Assembly: GCA_031370625.1 (NCBI GenBank)
Contig: JANMQR010000335.1
Location: 1 to 64,000 of the forward strand
Direction of reading: 5' to 3'
DNA from: UKL13-2 sp031370625
GTDB lineage: Bacteria; Pseudomonadota; Gammaproteobacteria; Burkholderiales; Usitatibacteraceae
DNA: 64,000 nucleotides
Part shown: positions 23,792 through 32,283 of the stretch, piece by piece
How positions within the stretch are numbered: the first letter of the stretch is position 1
How the letters are laid out: each line of letters opens with the position of its first letter
Position numbers and translations under genes: made by a program
The notes under the pieces: model-generated
Told to the model about the DNA's origin: nothing
The model's database searches: none
The model's input: the letters and a program-made list of their open reading frames with translations, nothing else

Positions 23792-25017
23792 CCGCACCCA
23801 AAAACACCGGCCCACTCGCTGGCCTAAAAGTGATCGAAATGGGTACGCTGATTGCGGGGCCATTTTGCGGCCGGCTGTTGGCGGAATTTGGCGCGGAAGT
23901 GATCAAGATTGAAGCGCCAGCGGACGACAAAGGCGAGGGCGGAGACCCGCTGCGCAAATGGCGCAAATTGCATGATGATGGCGATGAGAAAACCTCACTC
24001 TGGTGGTATGCGCAGGCGCGCAATAAAAAATCGGTGACGATTAATTTGCGCGAGGCGGAAGGTCAGGAGATTGTGCGCAAACTTGCGGCAACGGCCGACA
24101 TTCTGGTGGAGAATTTTCGGCCCGGTACGCTGGAAAAATGGGGCTTGGGCTACGAGGCATTATCGGCGTTGAATCCGAAACTCATCATGGTGCGGCTGTC
24201 GGGCTTTGGTCAAACCGGGCCATACAAAGATCGCGTCGGCTTTGGTGCGATTGGTGAATCGATGGGCGGGATGCGCTATATCACTGGTTACGCGGATCGT
24301 GCGCCCGTGCGCGTCGGCATATCGATCGGCGATTCTCTCGCCGCGATGTATGGCGCGATGGGCGCGCTGATGGCGTTGCATCATCGCCACGCCACCGGGC
24401 GCGGGCAGATGGTGGATGTGGCGTTGTATGAGGCGGTTTTTTCGATGATGGAATCGATGCTGCCTGAATTTGGCATGACCGGTTTTGTGCGCGAGCGCAC
24501 TGGTGCGTCGCTGCCGGGGATTGTGCCGTCGAACACCTATCTTTGTGGCGACGGGCAATACATCGTAATCGGTGCGAACGGTGATTCGATTTTCAAGCGC
24601 ATGATGCATGCAATTGGCCGCGCGGATTTGGCGAATGATGCGACGCTCGCGGATAACGCGGGACGCACCGCGCGCACGCAGGAGCTTGATGAGGCGATTG
24701 GTGCATGGACGATTGCGAATACGCTTGGTGCCGCGCTTGTGGTGCTGGAGAAAGCGGACGTTCCAGCGGGTCGTATTTACTCCATCGCCGATATTGTGAA
24801 AGATATGCAGTTTCAGGCGCGCGAGATGATCGAGAAACATCAGCTTGGCGGTGATGCTGAGATATTGCTGCCGGGAATTGTGCCGAAACTATCTGAAACG
24901 CCGGGGCAAACACGCTGGATCGGGCCGAAGCTGGGCGCGCATACGGCGGAGGTTTTAGCGGCACTTGGTTATGACGACGCGGCGCAGGCAGCGCTGAGGT
25001 TGCGCAAGGTCATTTGA
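23788..25017 (+). CDS. CaiB/BaiF family (class III) CoA-transferase
   Basis: A 409-residue cytosolic CoA-transferase. Diagnostic segments: GLKVIEMGTLIAGPFCGRLL, LAEFGAEVIKIE, the LVENFRPGTLEKWGLGYE region and VRLSGFGQTGPY. Starting at ATG 23788 gives the normal family N-terminus (PLAGLKVIE); an upstream in-frame start would lie inside doc. Together with the HMG-CoA-lyase-like gene downstream it suggests activation and cleavage of an imported or dietary carboxylic acid. The vapBC promoter's -35 box lies over its stop codon. Confidence 0.92.
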   Translation: MTAPKNTGPLAGLKVIEMGTLIAGPFCGRLLAEFGAEVIKIEAPADDKGEGGDPLRKWRKLHDDGDEKTSLWWYAQARNKKSVTINLREAEGQEIVRKLAATADILVENFRPGTLEKWGLGYEALSALNPKLIMVRLSGFGQTGPYKDRVGFGAIGESMGGMRYITGYADRAPVRVGISIGDSLAAMYGAMGALMALHHRHATGRGQMVDVALYEAVFSMMESMLPEFGMTGFVRERTGASLPGIVPSNTYLCGDGQYIVIGANGDSIFKRMMHAIGRADLANDATLADNAGRTARTQELDEAIGAWTIANTLGAALVVLEKADVPAGRIYSIADIVKDMQFQAREMIEKHQLGGDAEILLPGIVPKLSETPGQTRWIGPKLGAHTAEVLAALGYDDAAQAALRLRKVI

Positions 25018-25071
25018 CACGGTAGTTAATTTTCCTTACACTCATTCCTTACTAAATGTCAAGGTAAGGAA
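25014..25071 (+). promoter_or_regulatory. vapBC promoter and operator
   Basis: TTGACA (25014-25019), 17 bp, TACACT (25037-25042). TTCCTTAC at 25032-25039 overlaps the -10 box and recurs at 25045-25052, where it pairs with GTAAGGAA (25064-25071). This is a typical antitoxin operator giving autorepression. The -35 box overlaps the upstream gene's stop codon. Confidence 0.7.
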
Positions 25072-25076
25072 TTAAT

Positions 25077-25352
25077 ATGGCTACCGCAACTCTGACCACC
25101 AAAGGCCAACTGACGTTGCCGAAAGAAATCCGCGACCAGTTCAACCTCAAAGCGGGAGATAAGGTTGATTTCATTGTAAAAAGCGATAGCACAGTCGTAA
25201 TGAAACCCATCAACACCGATGTACGCCAATTATTTGGCAGCCTTGCGCATCTGTACAAAGGCCCGCCAGTTTCCATCAAAGAAATGGACGAAGGCATCGC
25301 GCGCCGCATGCGCGAAAAATTTCCGCCCCCGAAAAAAACGGGCCGTAAATGA
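25077..25352 (+). CDS. vapB: AbrB-type VapB antitoxin
   Basis: A 91-residue antitoxin. An N-terminal SpoVT/AbrB domain (TLTTKGQLTLPKEIRDQFNL and KAGDKVDFIV) binds DNA; the C-terminal part (MDEGIARRMREKF) should block the PIN toxin. It overlaps the toxin start by ATGA. Upstream promoter and palindromic operator are visible. Confidence 0.88.
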   Translation: MATATLTTKGQLTLPKEIRDQFNLKAGDKVDFIVKSDSTVVMKPINTDVRQLFGSLAHLYKGPPVSIKEMDEGIARRMREKFPPPKKTGRK

Positions 25353-25744
25353 TCGGGCTGGACACGAATACGATTCTGCGCTACTTGCTGCGCGATGATG
25401 ACAAACAGGCGCAACGGTTGGCGCAGCGTGTGGATGATGTTGTTGATGCTGGGCACACACTATTTATCAACGATATTGTGCTGGCCGAATTGGTTTGGGT
25501 GCTACAAAGAAGCTACGATTTTACTAAAGCCGGTTTGATTCAAACGGTAGAACAGCTCCTCGATTCGCCACATTTTGAATTCGAAAACCGTGGCGCGGTA
25601 ACAGTAGCGCTGGCAATGTTTAGGTTGAACAAGGCCGGTTTCACCGATTGCATGATCGGCACCAAAAACAAACGCGTCGGTTGCGCTGTAACGCTTACCT
25701 TTGATCGCGCCGCCGCAAAATTGGAAAATTTTGAACATGTCTAA
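25349..25744 (+). CDS. vapC: VapC toxin, PIN-domain RNase
   Basis: A 131-residue PIN-domain endoribonuclease. Acidic metal-binding residues are visible at GLDTN (Asp5), LAELVWVL (Glu47), FTDCMIG and the late TFDRAA. VapC toxins cut tRNA or rRNA. The last 8 bp overlap the start of the downstream HMG-CoA-lyase-like gene, so toxin translation runs into a catabolic gene. Confidence 0.9.
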   Translation: MIGLDTNTILRYLLRDDDKQAQRLAQRVDDVVDAGHTLFINDIVLAELVWVLQRSYDFTKAGLIQTVEQLLDSPHFEFENRGAVTVALAMFRLNKAGFTDCMIGTKNKRVGCAVTLTFDRAAAKLENFEHV

Positions 25745-26684
25745 GCAACGAATTTATATCAACGATGTCGGCGTACGCGACGGTTTTCAGATCGAGCAGA
25801 TTTTCATTCCGACCGAAACCAAAATCGCGTTCATCGACCAGCTCTCCAAAACCGGTTTAGCCACGATTGAGGCGACATCATTCGTGCATCCCAAATTTGT
25901 ACCCAACATGGCGGATGCAGAGACGGTGTTGGCGAATATTGAACGCGTTAAAGGTGTCACTTATTCTGCGCTGACACCCAACATCAAAGGCATGGAGCGC
26001 GCCATTGCTTGCCATCAATCAGGTGCAAAAATTGATGAGATGAATTTGTTCATGTCGGCAACTGAGACGCACAATATGGCGAATGTGAAGCGCACCACCG
26101 CGCAATCGCTGGAAGATTTTGCGGTGATGGTGCCGATGGCCAAGAGCGTTGGTATTCGCACGAATGGCACGGTATCGACTTCGTTTGGTTGCCCGTTTGA
26201 AGGCGCGGTGGCTGAAGCGCGCGTAATGGACTTCGCCGAGAAATATTTGGCCATTGGTTTCGATGGTTTGACCTTTGCTGACACCACCGGCATGGCGAAT
26301 CCGCGGCAGGTGGAGCGCATGATGCGCGAGGCGGCAAAACGTTTTCCGGACGCAGAAATCACGCTGCATTTTCACAACACGCGCGGCATGGGTTTGGCGA
26401 ATGTGGTCGCAGGTATCACGGCGGGTGTGATGCACTATGATGCTTCGATTGCAGGGCTTGGCGGGTGTCCGTTCGCACCCGGTGCGACAGGAAATATTTG
26501 CACGGAAGATTTAGTAAACATGCTGCAAGACATGGGAATGAACACCGGTATTGATCTTGATAAATTGCTCGCAGCGGCGGTAAAAATTCCGGCAATTGTG
26601 GGGCACGATGTGCCGGGGCAAGTGATGAAGGCGGGTAAGACGATGCATTTGCATCCCGTGCCGGAAAAACTTTACACGGCATAA
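25737..26684 (+). CDS. Hydroxymethylglutaryl-CoA lyase family protein
   Basis: A 315-residue TIM-barrel lyase of the HMGL/isopropylmalate-synthase superfamily. Visible landmarks: VGVRDGFQIEQ near residue 12 (Arg-Asp metal site), EATSFVHPKFVPNMAD, the TISLHFHN-like segment ITLHFHNTRGMGLANV (metal His pair) and GGCPFAPGATGN with the catalytic Cys. ATG 25737 overlaps vapC. Substrate may be HMG-CoA or an analogue such as citramalyl- or hydroxyacyl-CoA formed via the CoA-transferase. Confidence 0.9.
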   Translation: MSKQRIYINDVGVRDGFQIEQIFIPTETKIAFIDQLSKTGLATIEATSFVHPKFVPNMADAETVLANIERVKGVTYSALTPNIKGMERAIACHQSGAKIDEMNLFMSATETHNMANVKRTTAQSLEDFAVMVPMAKSVGIRTNGTVSTSFGCPFEGAVAEARVMDFAEKYLAIGFDGLTFADTTGMANPRQVERMMREAAKRFPDAEITLHFHNTRGMGLANVVAGITAGVMHYDASIAGLGGCPFAPGATGNICTEDLVNMLQDMGMNTGIDLDKLLAAAVKIPAIVGHDVPGQVMKAGKTMHLHPVPEKLYTA

Positions 26685-26706
26685 GAATTTTTCAACCGGA
26701 GGAATC

Positions 26707-27762
26707 ATGTTTAAAAAAATAATTAAATTTCTGACAAGCGCATTCGCATCATTCGCAATTGGCGTTTTTGTTTTATCAGGCAGCAATGCTTTCGCACAAC
26801 CCTTGGAAAAGAAAAAAATCACTATCGCCGTCGGTGGCAAAAGTCTTTTTTATTATTTGCCGCTGACGATTGCGGAGCGCCAAGGCTATTTCAAAGATGA
26901 AGGTTTGGAAGTTGAAATCCCGGATTTCGCCGGCGGGGCCAAAGCATTGCAGGCGCTGGTTGGCGGCAGCGCGGATATGGTGTCCGGTGCGTTTGAGCAC
27001 ACGATCAACATGCAGGCCAAAAAGCAGCCGATCAAGGCGGTGGTGTTGCAGGCCAATTTTTCGTCCATCGTGTTGGTGATGCCGAAAGATAAAGCCGCGA
27101 AATATAAATCGGCGAAAGATTTGAAAGGTTTGAAAATTGGCGTAACCGCGCCGGGCTCATCGACCAATATGTTTGTAAATAATCTATTGGCAAAAGATGG
27201 CTTGAAGCCGTCGGATGTATCGATTGTGGGCGTCGGCGCAGGTGCTGGTGCGATTGCGGCAATGGATAAAGGCGAGCTTGATGCCATGTCGAATCTTGAT
27301 CCGGTGATCACACAGCTTGAAGCCACCGGCAAATATGTCGCGGTGGCCGACAGCCGCACTGAGCAAGGCATGAAGGATCTTTACGGTGGTGATTATTTAG
27401 CGTCGTGTTTATACGCGAATGAAGATTTCATCAAGAAAAATCCCGCGACGACCCAAGCGGCGGTAAACGCGATGGTGCGTGCATTGCGCTGGCTCGCGAA
27501 AGCCACGCCGGAGCAGATCATGGCGGTGGTGCCCGAAGCCTATTTGGCGGGCAATCGTTCGGTGTACAAACAAGCGTTGTTGAAAAACATGATCGGCTAT
27601 TCGCTTGATGGGCAGATGAATATGAAAGCCGTGAACAATGTTTATGCGGTGCTAAAACAGTTTGAGCCGTCAGTGGTGGCGGCTGCGGCGAGTGGCGGAA
27701 TCAAACTGGAATCGACATTCGATAATTCATTCGCGGTGAAGGCGGGGGCGAAGTATAAATAG
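26707..27762 (+). CDS. ABC transporter substrate-binding protein (NMT1/SsuA type)
   Basis: A 351-residue periplasmic solute-binding protein with a signal peptide ending SNAFAQ. The body has the NMT1/SsuA layout: GGKSLFYYLPLTIAERQGYF, EVEIPDFAGGAKALQALVGG, then KIGVTAPGSSTNMFVNNLLA. Nitrate/sulfonate/taurine-type ligands are usual, but the CoA-transferase and lyase upstream point to an organic acid or its precursor. ATG 26707 has GGAGGAATC upstream. ATPase and permease genes follow at 27863 and 29360. Confidence 0.9.
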   Translation: MFKKIIKFLTSAFASFAIGVFVLSGSNAFAQPLEKKKITIAVGGKSLFYYLPLTIAERQGYFKDEGLEVEIPDFAGGAKALQALVGGSADMVSGAFEHTINMQAKKQPIKAVVLQANFSSIVLVMPKDKAAKYKSAKDLKGLKIGVTAPGSSTNMFVNNLLAKDGLKPSDVSIVGVGAGAGAIAAMDKGELDAMSNLDPVITQLEATGKYVAVADSRTEQGMKDLYGGDYLASCLYANEDFIKKNPATTQAAVNAMVRALRWLAKATPEQIMAVVPEAYLAGNRSVYKQALLKNMIGYSLDGQMNMKAVNNVYAVLKQFEPSVVAAAASGGIKLESTFDNSFAVKAGAKYK

Positions 27763-27777
27763 CATTATTCAAATGCC

Positions 27778-27840
27778 AAAAACCAATACCCATGTGCGCT
27801 TTGGAGCAGAAATGCCCCAAAGTGCTTGCCAGGGCTAGAG
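27778..27840. repeat. Dispersed palindrome family A copy between transporter genes
   Basis: CAATACCCATGTGCGCTTTG, GAGCAGAAATGC, CCCAAAGTGCTTGCCAGG and GCTAG form imperfect arms around a short loop. It lies between the binding-protein and ATPase genes and may lower expression of the downstream genes or protect the upstream mRNA. Confidence 0.6.
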
Positions 27841-27862
27841 TTTGTAATAACGATTTCCGCCC

Positions 27863-28675
27863 ATGAACCCCGCGCTCAGCTTTCAAAATATCACCGTCAC
27901 ATTCACCTCGCAATCTGGCGGATCAAGTTACACGGCAGTGCGCGATACGACGATTAATATCGCCGATGGTGAGTTCGTGTCAGTCGTTGGCCCGACCGGT
28001 TGTGGTAAATCGACGTTGCTTAATATCGCTGCGGGTTTGTTGCGCGCATCGTCCGGCGAAGTAAAAATATTTGGCGAGCCACTCAACGGCATCAACGCCA
28101 AAGCAGGCTATATGTTTCAAGCTGAATCGTTGATGCCGTGGCGCTCGGCGCTCGATAACGTCACAGCTGGTTTGCAATTTCGCGGTGTTGCGCGTGATGA
28201 AGCAATGCAACGCGGCGAAGATTGGCTCGCGCGCGTGGGTCTGGCAGGCTTTGGCGCGCGCTATCCGCATCAGCTGTCGGGTGGCATGCGCAAACGCGTG
28301 TCGCTGGCGCAGATGCTGATACTTGATCCGAAAATAATGCTGATGGATGAACCATTTTCCGCGCTCGATATTCAGACGCGGCAACTAATGGAGAATGAGC
28401 TTTTGCAATTATGGGAAGCGGACAAAAAATCGGTGTTGTTCATCACACATGATCTTGAAGAGGCAATCTCATTATCAGATCGTGTGATCGTTTTAGCCGC
28501 CGGGCCGGGCACGCACCCGATTGGTGAATTTGTGATTGACTTGCCGCGTCCGCGCGATGTAGCCGAGATTCGCATGACACCGCGCTTTCTGGAATCGCAT
28601 GAGCGGATTTGGAACGCGATGAAGGAGGAAGTGTTGAAGGGGTATCAGCAGACGAAGAATAAACTGATTAATTGA
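27863..28675 (+). CDS. ABC transporter ATP-binding protein (SsuB/TauB type)
   Basis: A 270-residue ATPase of the nitrate/sulfonate/taurine uptake class. Walker A GPTGCGKST, Q-loop YMFQAESLMPWRS, signature LSGGMRKRV, Walker B LMLMDEPFSALD-like text (MLMDEPFSALD) and the H-loop ITHDLEEA are all present. It belongs with the binding protein at 26707 and the permease at 29360, although a DUF805 gene is inserted between ATPase and permease. Confidence 0.93.
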   Translation: MNPALSFQNITVTFTSQSGGSSYTAVRDTTINIADGEFVSVVGPTGCGKSTLLNIAAGLLRASSGEVKIFGEPLNGINAKAGYMFQAESLMPWRSALDNVTAGLQFRGVARDEAMQRGEDWLARVGLAGFGARYPHQLSGGMRKRVSLAQMLILDPKIMLMDEPFSALDIQTRQLMENELLQLWEADKKSVLFITHDLEEAISLSDRVIVLAAGPGTHPIGEFVIDLPRPRDVAEIRMTPRFLESHERIWNAMKEEVLKGYQQTKNKLIN

Positions 28676-28819
28676 TGTACGGTTTGGCGCTTCCGGGCGC
28701 ATTGTTTTCGTGCAAAATGAAAGGCCGTTTCTAGCGGTGATTAAACTAAATAACAGCAAGAAGACTGTTAATCGCAACACAACGATGTGAAACCATATCT
28801 TTGCAAAAGGGAAGCAAAC

Positions 28820-29350
28820 ATGAATCAACCTGTCACAAACTCTGGCAACCAGAACCCGTATAGCGCGCCGCGCTCGCAGACCATCAGCGGTATTGACGAC
28901 GATTTGCCACAAGAAGTTAAAATATTTTCGGTGAGCGGACGAATTGGCCGCGCACGCTATGTCGTCTACCTGTTTGGCTTGTCGATTCTTATCATGTTGG
29001 GTGGTTTCTTGCTCTCCCTTATCACCGCAGGTTTCGCCATGGTCCCGGCGTATATCGCGCTGCTGGTGATTCAATTCATGCTCACGATTCAGCGTTGCCA
29101 CGATTTCGATACCAGCGGTTGGTTGAGCATTCTCATACTCGTACCGCTGGTGAATTTCATGTTTATTTTTATTCCCGGCACCAAGGGCACCAATCGTTGG
29201 GGAAGCAAAACGACTCCGAACTCCACGCCGATGGTGATCGGCGCGTGGCTCTGCGCACTGGTCATTCCACTGTCAGGTATTCTCGCCGCCATCGCGATTC
29301 CGCAGTATCAAAAATACGTCGAACGCGCTAAAGCAACGCAGGCGCGCTAG
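28820..29350 (+). CDS. DUF805 membrane protein with pilin-like C-terminus
   Basis: A 176-residue protein starting at ATG 28820 (site AAAAGGGAAG). The DUF805 domain (about residues 45-140: FSVSGRIGRARYVVYLFG, then IQRCHDFDTSGWLSIL) has three or four membrane helices. The last helix plus tail reads GILAAIAIPQYQKYVERAKA, which closely resembles the mature N-terminus of type IV pilins rather than DUF805. No prepilin cleavage glycine is needed here because the stretch is C-terminal. It sits between an ATPase and its permease; link to transport is unknown. Confidence 0.75.
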   Translation: MNQPVTNSGNQNPYSAPRSQTISGIDDDLPQEVKIFSVSGRIGRARYVVYLFGLSILIMLGGFLLSLITAGFAMVPAYIALLVIQFMLTIQRCHDFDTSGWLSILILVPLVNFMFIFIPGTKGTNRWGSKTTPNSTPMVIGAWLCALVIPLSGILAAIAIPQYQKYVERAKATQAR

Positions 29351-29359
29351 AGATAACAC

Positions 29360-30169
29360 ATGCGTCACCGTCAATTTCTGTGGGTAATTCAGATCGCGTT
29401 ATTGGCGGTGATTTTTGGTGCGTGGCATCTCCTCACCACCCCCGGCCTCCTCCCCAACTTCGTGTTCGAAAACGACGACAAGGCCGCGTTCTTTTTCGGC
29501 GAACCGTTACGGATTTTCAAAGCGATTTGGGTATGGTTCACAGGTGGCGAAATCTATCCGCACCTGTGGGTCACACTTCAAGAAACCGCGCTCGCGTTTG
29601 TGATCGGCACGGTGTCAGGCTTGGGTGTTGGTTTGTGGCTGGGTCTCTCGCCGATTGCCTCCGCGATTGCGGACCCTTACATCAAAGCCGCGAACGCCAT
29701 GCCGCGCGTGATCTTGGCACCCATTTTTATGGTGTGGTTCGGATTGGGCATTTGGTCGAAGGTGGCGCTCGGTGTCACGCTGGTATTTTTCATCGTCTTC
29801 TTCAATGTTTATCAGGGCGTGAAAGAAGTCTCGCCGGTAGTGCTGAATAACGCGCGAATGCTGGGTGCGTCCAAAGCGCAATTGCTGCGCTTCGTGTATT
29901 TACCGTCAGCCACATCATGGGTATTTTCCAGCCTGCACACGTCGGTCGGGATGGCGTTTGTGGGCGCGGTGGTGGGCGAATATTTGGGTAGCGCGAGTGG
30001 CGTCGGCTATCTCATTCATCAAGCCGAAGGCACGTTCGATATCAACACTGTTTTCGCCGGGATTTTGGTGTTAACCGTGTTTGCGTTGTTGCTCGATTAT
30101 GTTGTCACGTTCGCCGAGAATCGGCTGCTGAAATGGCGGCCGGGGCAGGCGGAGACGGAGCGGGGATAG
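29360..30169 (+). CDS. ABC transporter permease (SsuC/TauC type)
   Basis: A 269-residue inner-membrane permease with about six helices. The EAA-type loop reads EVSPVVLNNARMLGASKAQL, and the cytosolic MPRVILAPIFMVWFGLG stretch is typical of nitrate/sulfonate/taurine-type systems. It starts 9 bp after the DUF805 gene, so both are co-translated or co-transcribed. It completes the importer formed with the genes at 26707 and 27863. Confidence 0.93.
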   Translation: MRHRQFLWVIQIALLAVIFGAWHLLTTPGLLPNFVFENDDKAAFFFGEPLRIFKAIWVWFTGGEIYPHLWVTLQETALAFVIGTVSGLGVGLWLGLSPIASAIADPYIKAANAMPRVILAPIFMVWFGLGIWSKVALGVTLVFFIVFFNVYQGVKEVSPVVLNNARMLGASKAQLLRFVYLPSATSWVFSSLHTSVGMAFVGAVVGEYLGSASGVGYLIHQAEGTFDINTVFAGILVLTVFALLLDYVVTFAENRLLKWRPGQAETERG

Positions 30170-30303
30170 CAGGCTCTGGCTAGTACCGACCCCATCCCAG
30201 CCTTTGACCAACGGAAATCCCCGTGGGGCCCCTGAACCCCAGGGGAAGGAGCAAGTCGGTGAAAATAGAAACGTTGTGGAGGGACTGAAAAAGGCGGGAA
30301 AAA

Positions 30304-30717
30304 TCAATACGTCATACAAGCCGCGTTCAAAATCCCCGCCGCAATTGAGATCGCGCCCAGAAAAAATCCCGATGCTTGTTTGCCTTCCGGAATATCACGC
30401 GCAATATTTGGCAGCGCGATTCTAGCAATGACAAATACAATCAGCTGAATCGCCAATGCGATGAAGCCCCAGATCGCCATATCGACGGGGTTCACGCTGT
30501 ACTCGACCGCATTCGAAAGTGGAATCACCATGCCAATCAGCGTGCCAGTCAGGCTGAACGCCGCCGCCATATTGCCTTCACGAATGAGCGGGATTTCATG
30601 ATATGGCGTGATACGCACATAGATCGCGACAAACATCGCCAGCAGGACCGAGGCGATACCGAGATAGATCAGAAAATCGTCGAAGCCAGCAAATGATTCC
30701 ATGATTTGATATTTCAT
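30304..30717 (-). CDS. DUF350 (YjfL-like) membrane protein
   Basis: A 137-residue protein with four hydrophobic helices of the DUF350 family; ATG complement 30715-30717, site GGGAA. Key text: VRITPYHEIPLIREGNMAAA and LSNAVEYSVNPVDMAIWG. The E. coli homologue YjfL is encoded beside a glutathionylspermidine-synthase-like ATP-grasp protein (YjfC) and a DUF1190 protein (YjfM), exactly the neighbours seen here. Its role is unknown; it ends the polyamine operon. Confidence 0.85.
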   Translation of the reverse strand: MKYQIMESFAGFDDFLIYLGIASVLLAMFVAIYVRITPYHEIPLIREGNMAAAFSLTGTLIGMVIPLSNAVEYSVNPVDMAIWGFIALAIQLIVFVIARIALPNIARDIPEGKQASGFFLGAISIAAGILNAACMTY

Positions 30718-30742
30718 TTTTATTCCCGATTTTTGGTAAAAA

Positions 30743-31879
30743 TTATTCGAAATAATGCGGTAGAAAACGACTGGTGTTTTTAGTGACGGGCGATTCATCT
30801 TCGCGAATGCCAATACCGGCGGGCTCGTCACCAATAATCCATGAGCCGATCACCGCGTAATTGTCTTCGCCGTTTGCACGAAAATTTGGCACCGGATGAT
30901 ATGCCTGATAAATAAACCCTTCGGCACCATATTCGCCGGGGATCGCAATTTCGCCCTGGCGCGACGTGATGGTGACATTCGCGCCTTCACGCGAGAGCAG
31001 CGGCTTTTTTACAAAATCAGTCACGAATTTTTGCGGCTCAAAATAGGCGGGCAGCAAATTCGGATGATCGGGATAGAGCTCCCACAGAATCGGCAAAATC
31101 GCTTTATTGGCGAGCAGCATTTTCCATGCAGGCTCGATCACGCGCATATCGCTATCGAGCAGATTGCGACCGAACGCCTCGCGCACCATCCATTCCCACG
31201 GATAGAGTTTGAACAGCGTCTTAATTTCCTGATTGTTGTCGTCGGCAAATTTTTTCGCAATCGCATCCCAGCCGATATGGGCGATGTCGATGAACTTGGC
31301 ATCAATACCTGCTTGCGTCGCGACATCGCGCAGATAGTCAAGGTTACCAAGGTCTTCCTCGCTGTCGCCGACGCAGGAAAAGTGAATTGTTTTGCCCAAT
31401 TCCTGCGCGATTTCCTGCAAGCGAACAATCAGCTTTTCATGAATGCTGTTGAACTGATCCGCATTCGGCTTGACGTCTTTCAACCAATACCACTGCGCCA
31501 CGCTCGCCTCAATTAATGACGTCGGCGTATCGGCGTTGTACTCCAACATTTTTGGCGCGCCGTTGCCGTCCCAGGAAAAATCAAAGCGGCCAAACAGCGT
31601 CGCCTCATCGTTGTTCCACGAGCGCTCAATCAGTGGAATAAATTCTGGCGGAATCGCAAATTGCGCATACAAATTTTTATCGATCACATGCTGGGCGGCG
31701 GCAATGCACATTTCGTGGCAATCGCTGGTCGCGGTTTCGAGCGTATCAATCTGCGCTGCTGTAAATGAATAACAGGCGCGCTCGTCCCAGTAAATGCCAT
31801 CAATAGAATGAAAACCAAAACCCAAGTCTTCCATTTTTTTCGGCCAGTCCGGGCGCGGGATTAAATTTTCTCGTTTCAC
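30743..31879 (-). CDS. Glutathionylspermidine-synthase-family ATP-grasp enzyme (YjfC/YgiC-like)
   Basis: A 378-residue C-N ligase of the GspS C-terminal/YgiC/YjfC family. Landmarks: GFHSIDGIYWDERACYSF, LFGRFDFSWDG, MLEYNADTPTSLIEA and KPLLSREGANVT (ATP-grasp nucleotide site). It is predicted to form an amide, classically glutathionylspermidine, but many single-domain homologues lack that proof. Chosen start: GTG at 31879, 13 bp after the DUF1190 stop; longer frames would overlap that gene and have no GspS character. The lack of a strong ribosome site leaves the start less certain. Confidence 0.85.
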   Translation of the reverse strand: MKRENLIPRPDWPKKMEDLGFGFHSIDGIYWDERACYSFTAAQIDTLETATSDCHEMCIAAAQHVIDKNLYAQFAIPPEFIPLIERSWNNDEATLFGRFDFSWDGNGAPKMLEYNADTPTSLIEASVAQWYWLKDVKPNADQFNSIHEKLIVRLQEIAQELGKTIHFSCVGDSEEDLGNLDYLRDVATQAGIDAKFIDIAHIGWDAIAKKFADDNNQEIKTLFKLYPWEWMVREAFGRNLLDSDMRVIEPAWKMLLANKAILPILWELYPDHPNLLPAYFEPQKFVTDFVKKPLLSREGANVTITSRQGEIAIPGEYGAEGFIYQAYHPVPNFRANGEDNYAVIGSWIIGDEPAGIGIREDESPVTKNTSRFLPHYFE

Positions 31880-31892
31880 GTTTTTATCTATA

Positions 31893-32240
31893 TCAACCGG
31901 AAGCGGAATGACCGCTTGATCCGAAGCCGCCGCGACCGACGCTCGACGAGCCAATGGCTTTGCCCGAACGTGAAGGAGACGATATGCCGGATGATCCGCC
32001 GCGATAGCCATAGGAGCGACCGTAGTAAGGCATGACGGCACCGCTGCTGGTGCGCCGGTCGGTGGCGGGCTCGCAGTCCTGCGGGGTTTGACCCCAATCG
32101 GCGAGGCAGTCTTCCTTGTTCGCATAAACATCGCGGCGTGTTTCTTGTTTCGAGCACCCCACCAACGTCGCGCTCAGTGCCGCCGCACCGATCAAGACCA
32201 GTGAAATATGCGAACTCGATTTACGAATTTTTTTGAGCAT
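31893..32240 (-). CDS. DUF1190 (YgiB/YjfM-like) lipoprotein
   Basis: A 115-residue lipoprotein: lipobox ATLVGC (Cys29), then a Cys-containing domain (DVYANKEDCLADWGQTPQDC) and a Gly/Ser/Tyr-rich tail ending SSSVGRGGFGSSGHSASG. The layout matches YgiB/YjfM proteins, which accompany GspS-like ATP-grasp genes. ATG complement 32238-32240 has AGGA six bp upstream, better than the TTG just before it. It is part of the speD-speE operon. Confidence 0.8.
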   Translation of the reverse strand: MLKKIRKSSSHISLVLIGAAALSATLVGCSKQETRRDVYANKEDCLADWGQTPQDCEPATDRRTSSGAVMPYYGRSYGYRGGSSGISSPSRSGKAIGSSSVGRGGFGSSGHSASG

Positions 32241-32283
32241 CGACAATCCTCGATGAAGTTCGTTGGATTTAATGTGATGAATA

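Noticed and set aside
30071..30319. Minus-strand frame crossing the end of the permease gene
   Set aside because: Low-complexity Ser/Pro/Phe composition and antisense to the permease; the gap also contains C/G-rich repeats.
31880..32131. N-terminal extension of the GspS-like protein
   Set aside because: It would overlap the DUF1190 gene in another frame and has no GspS features.
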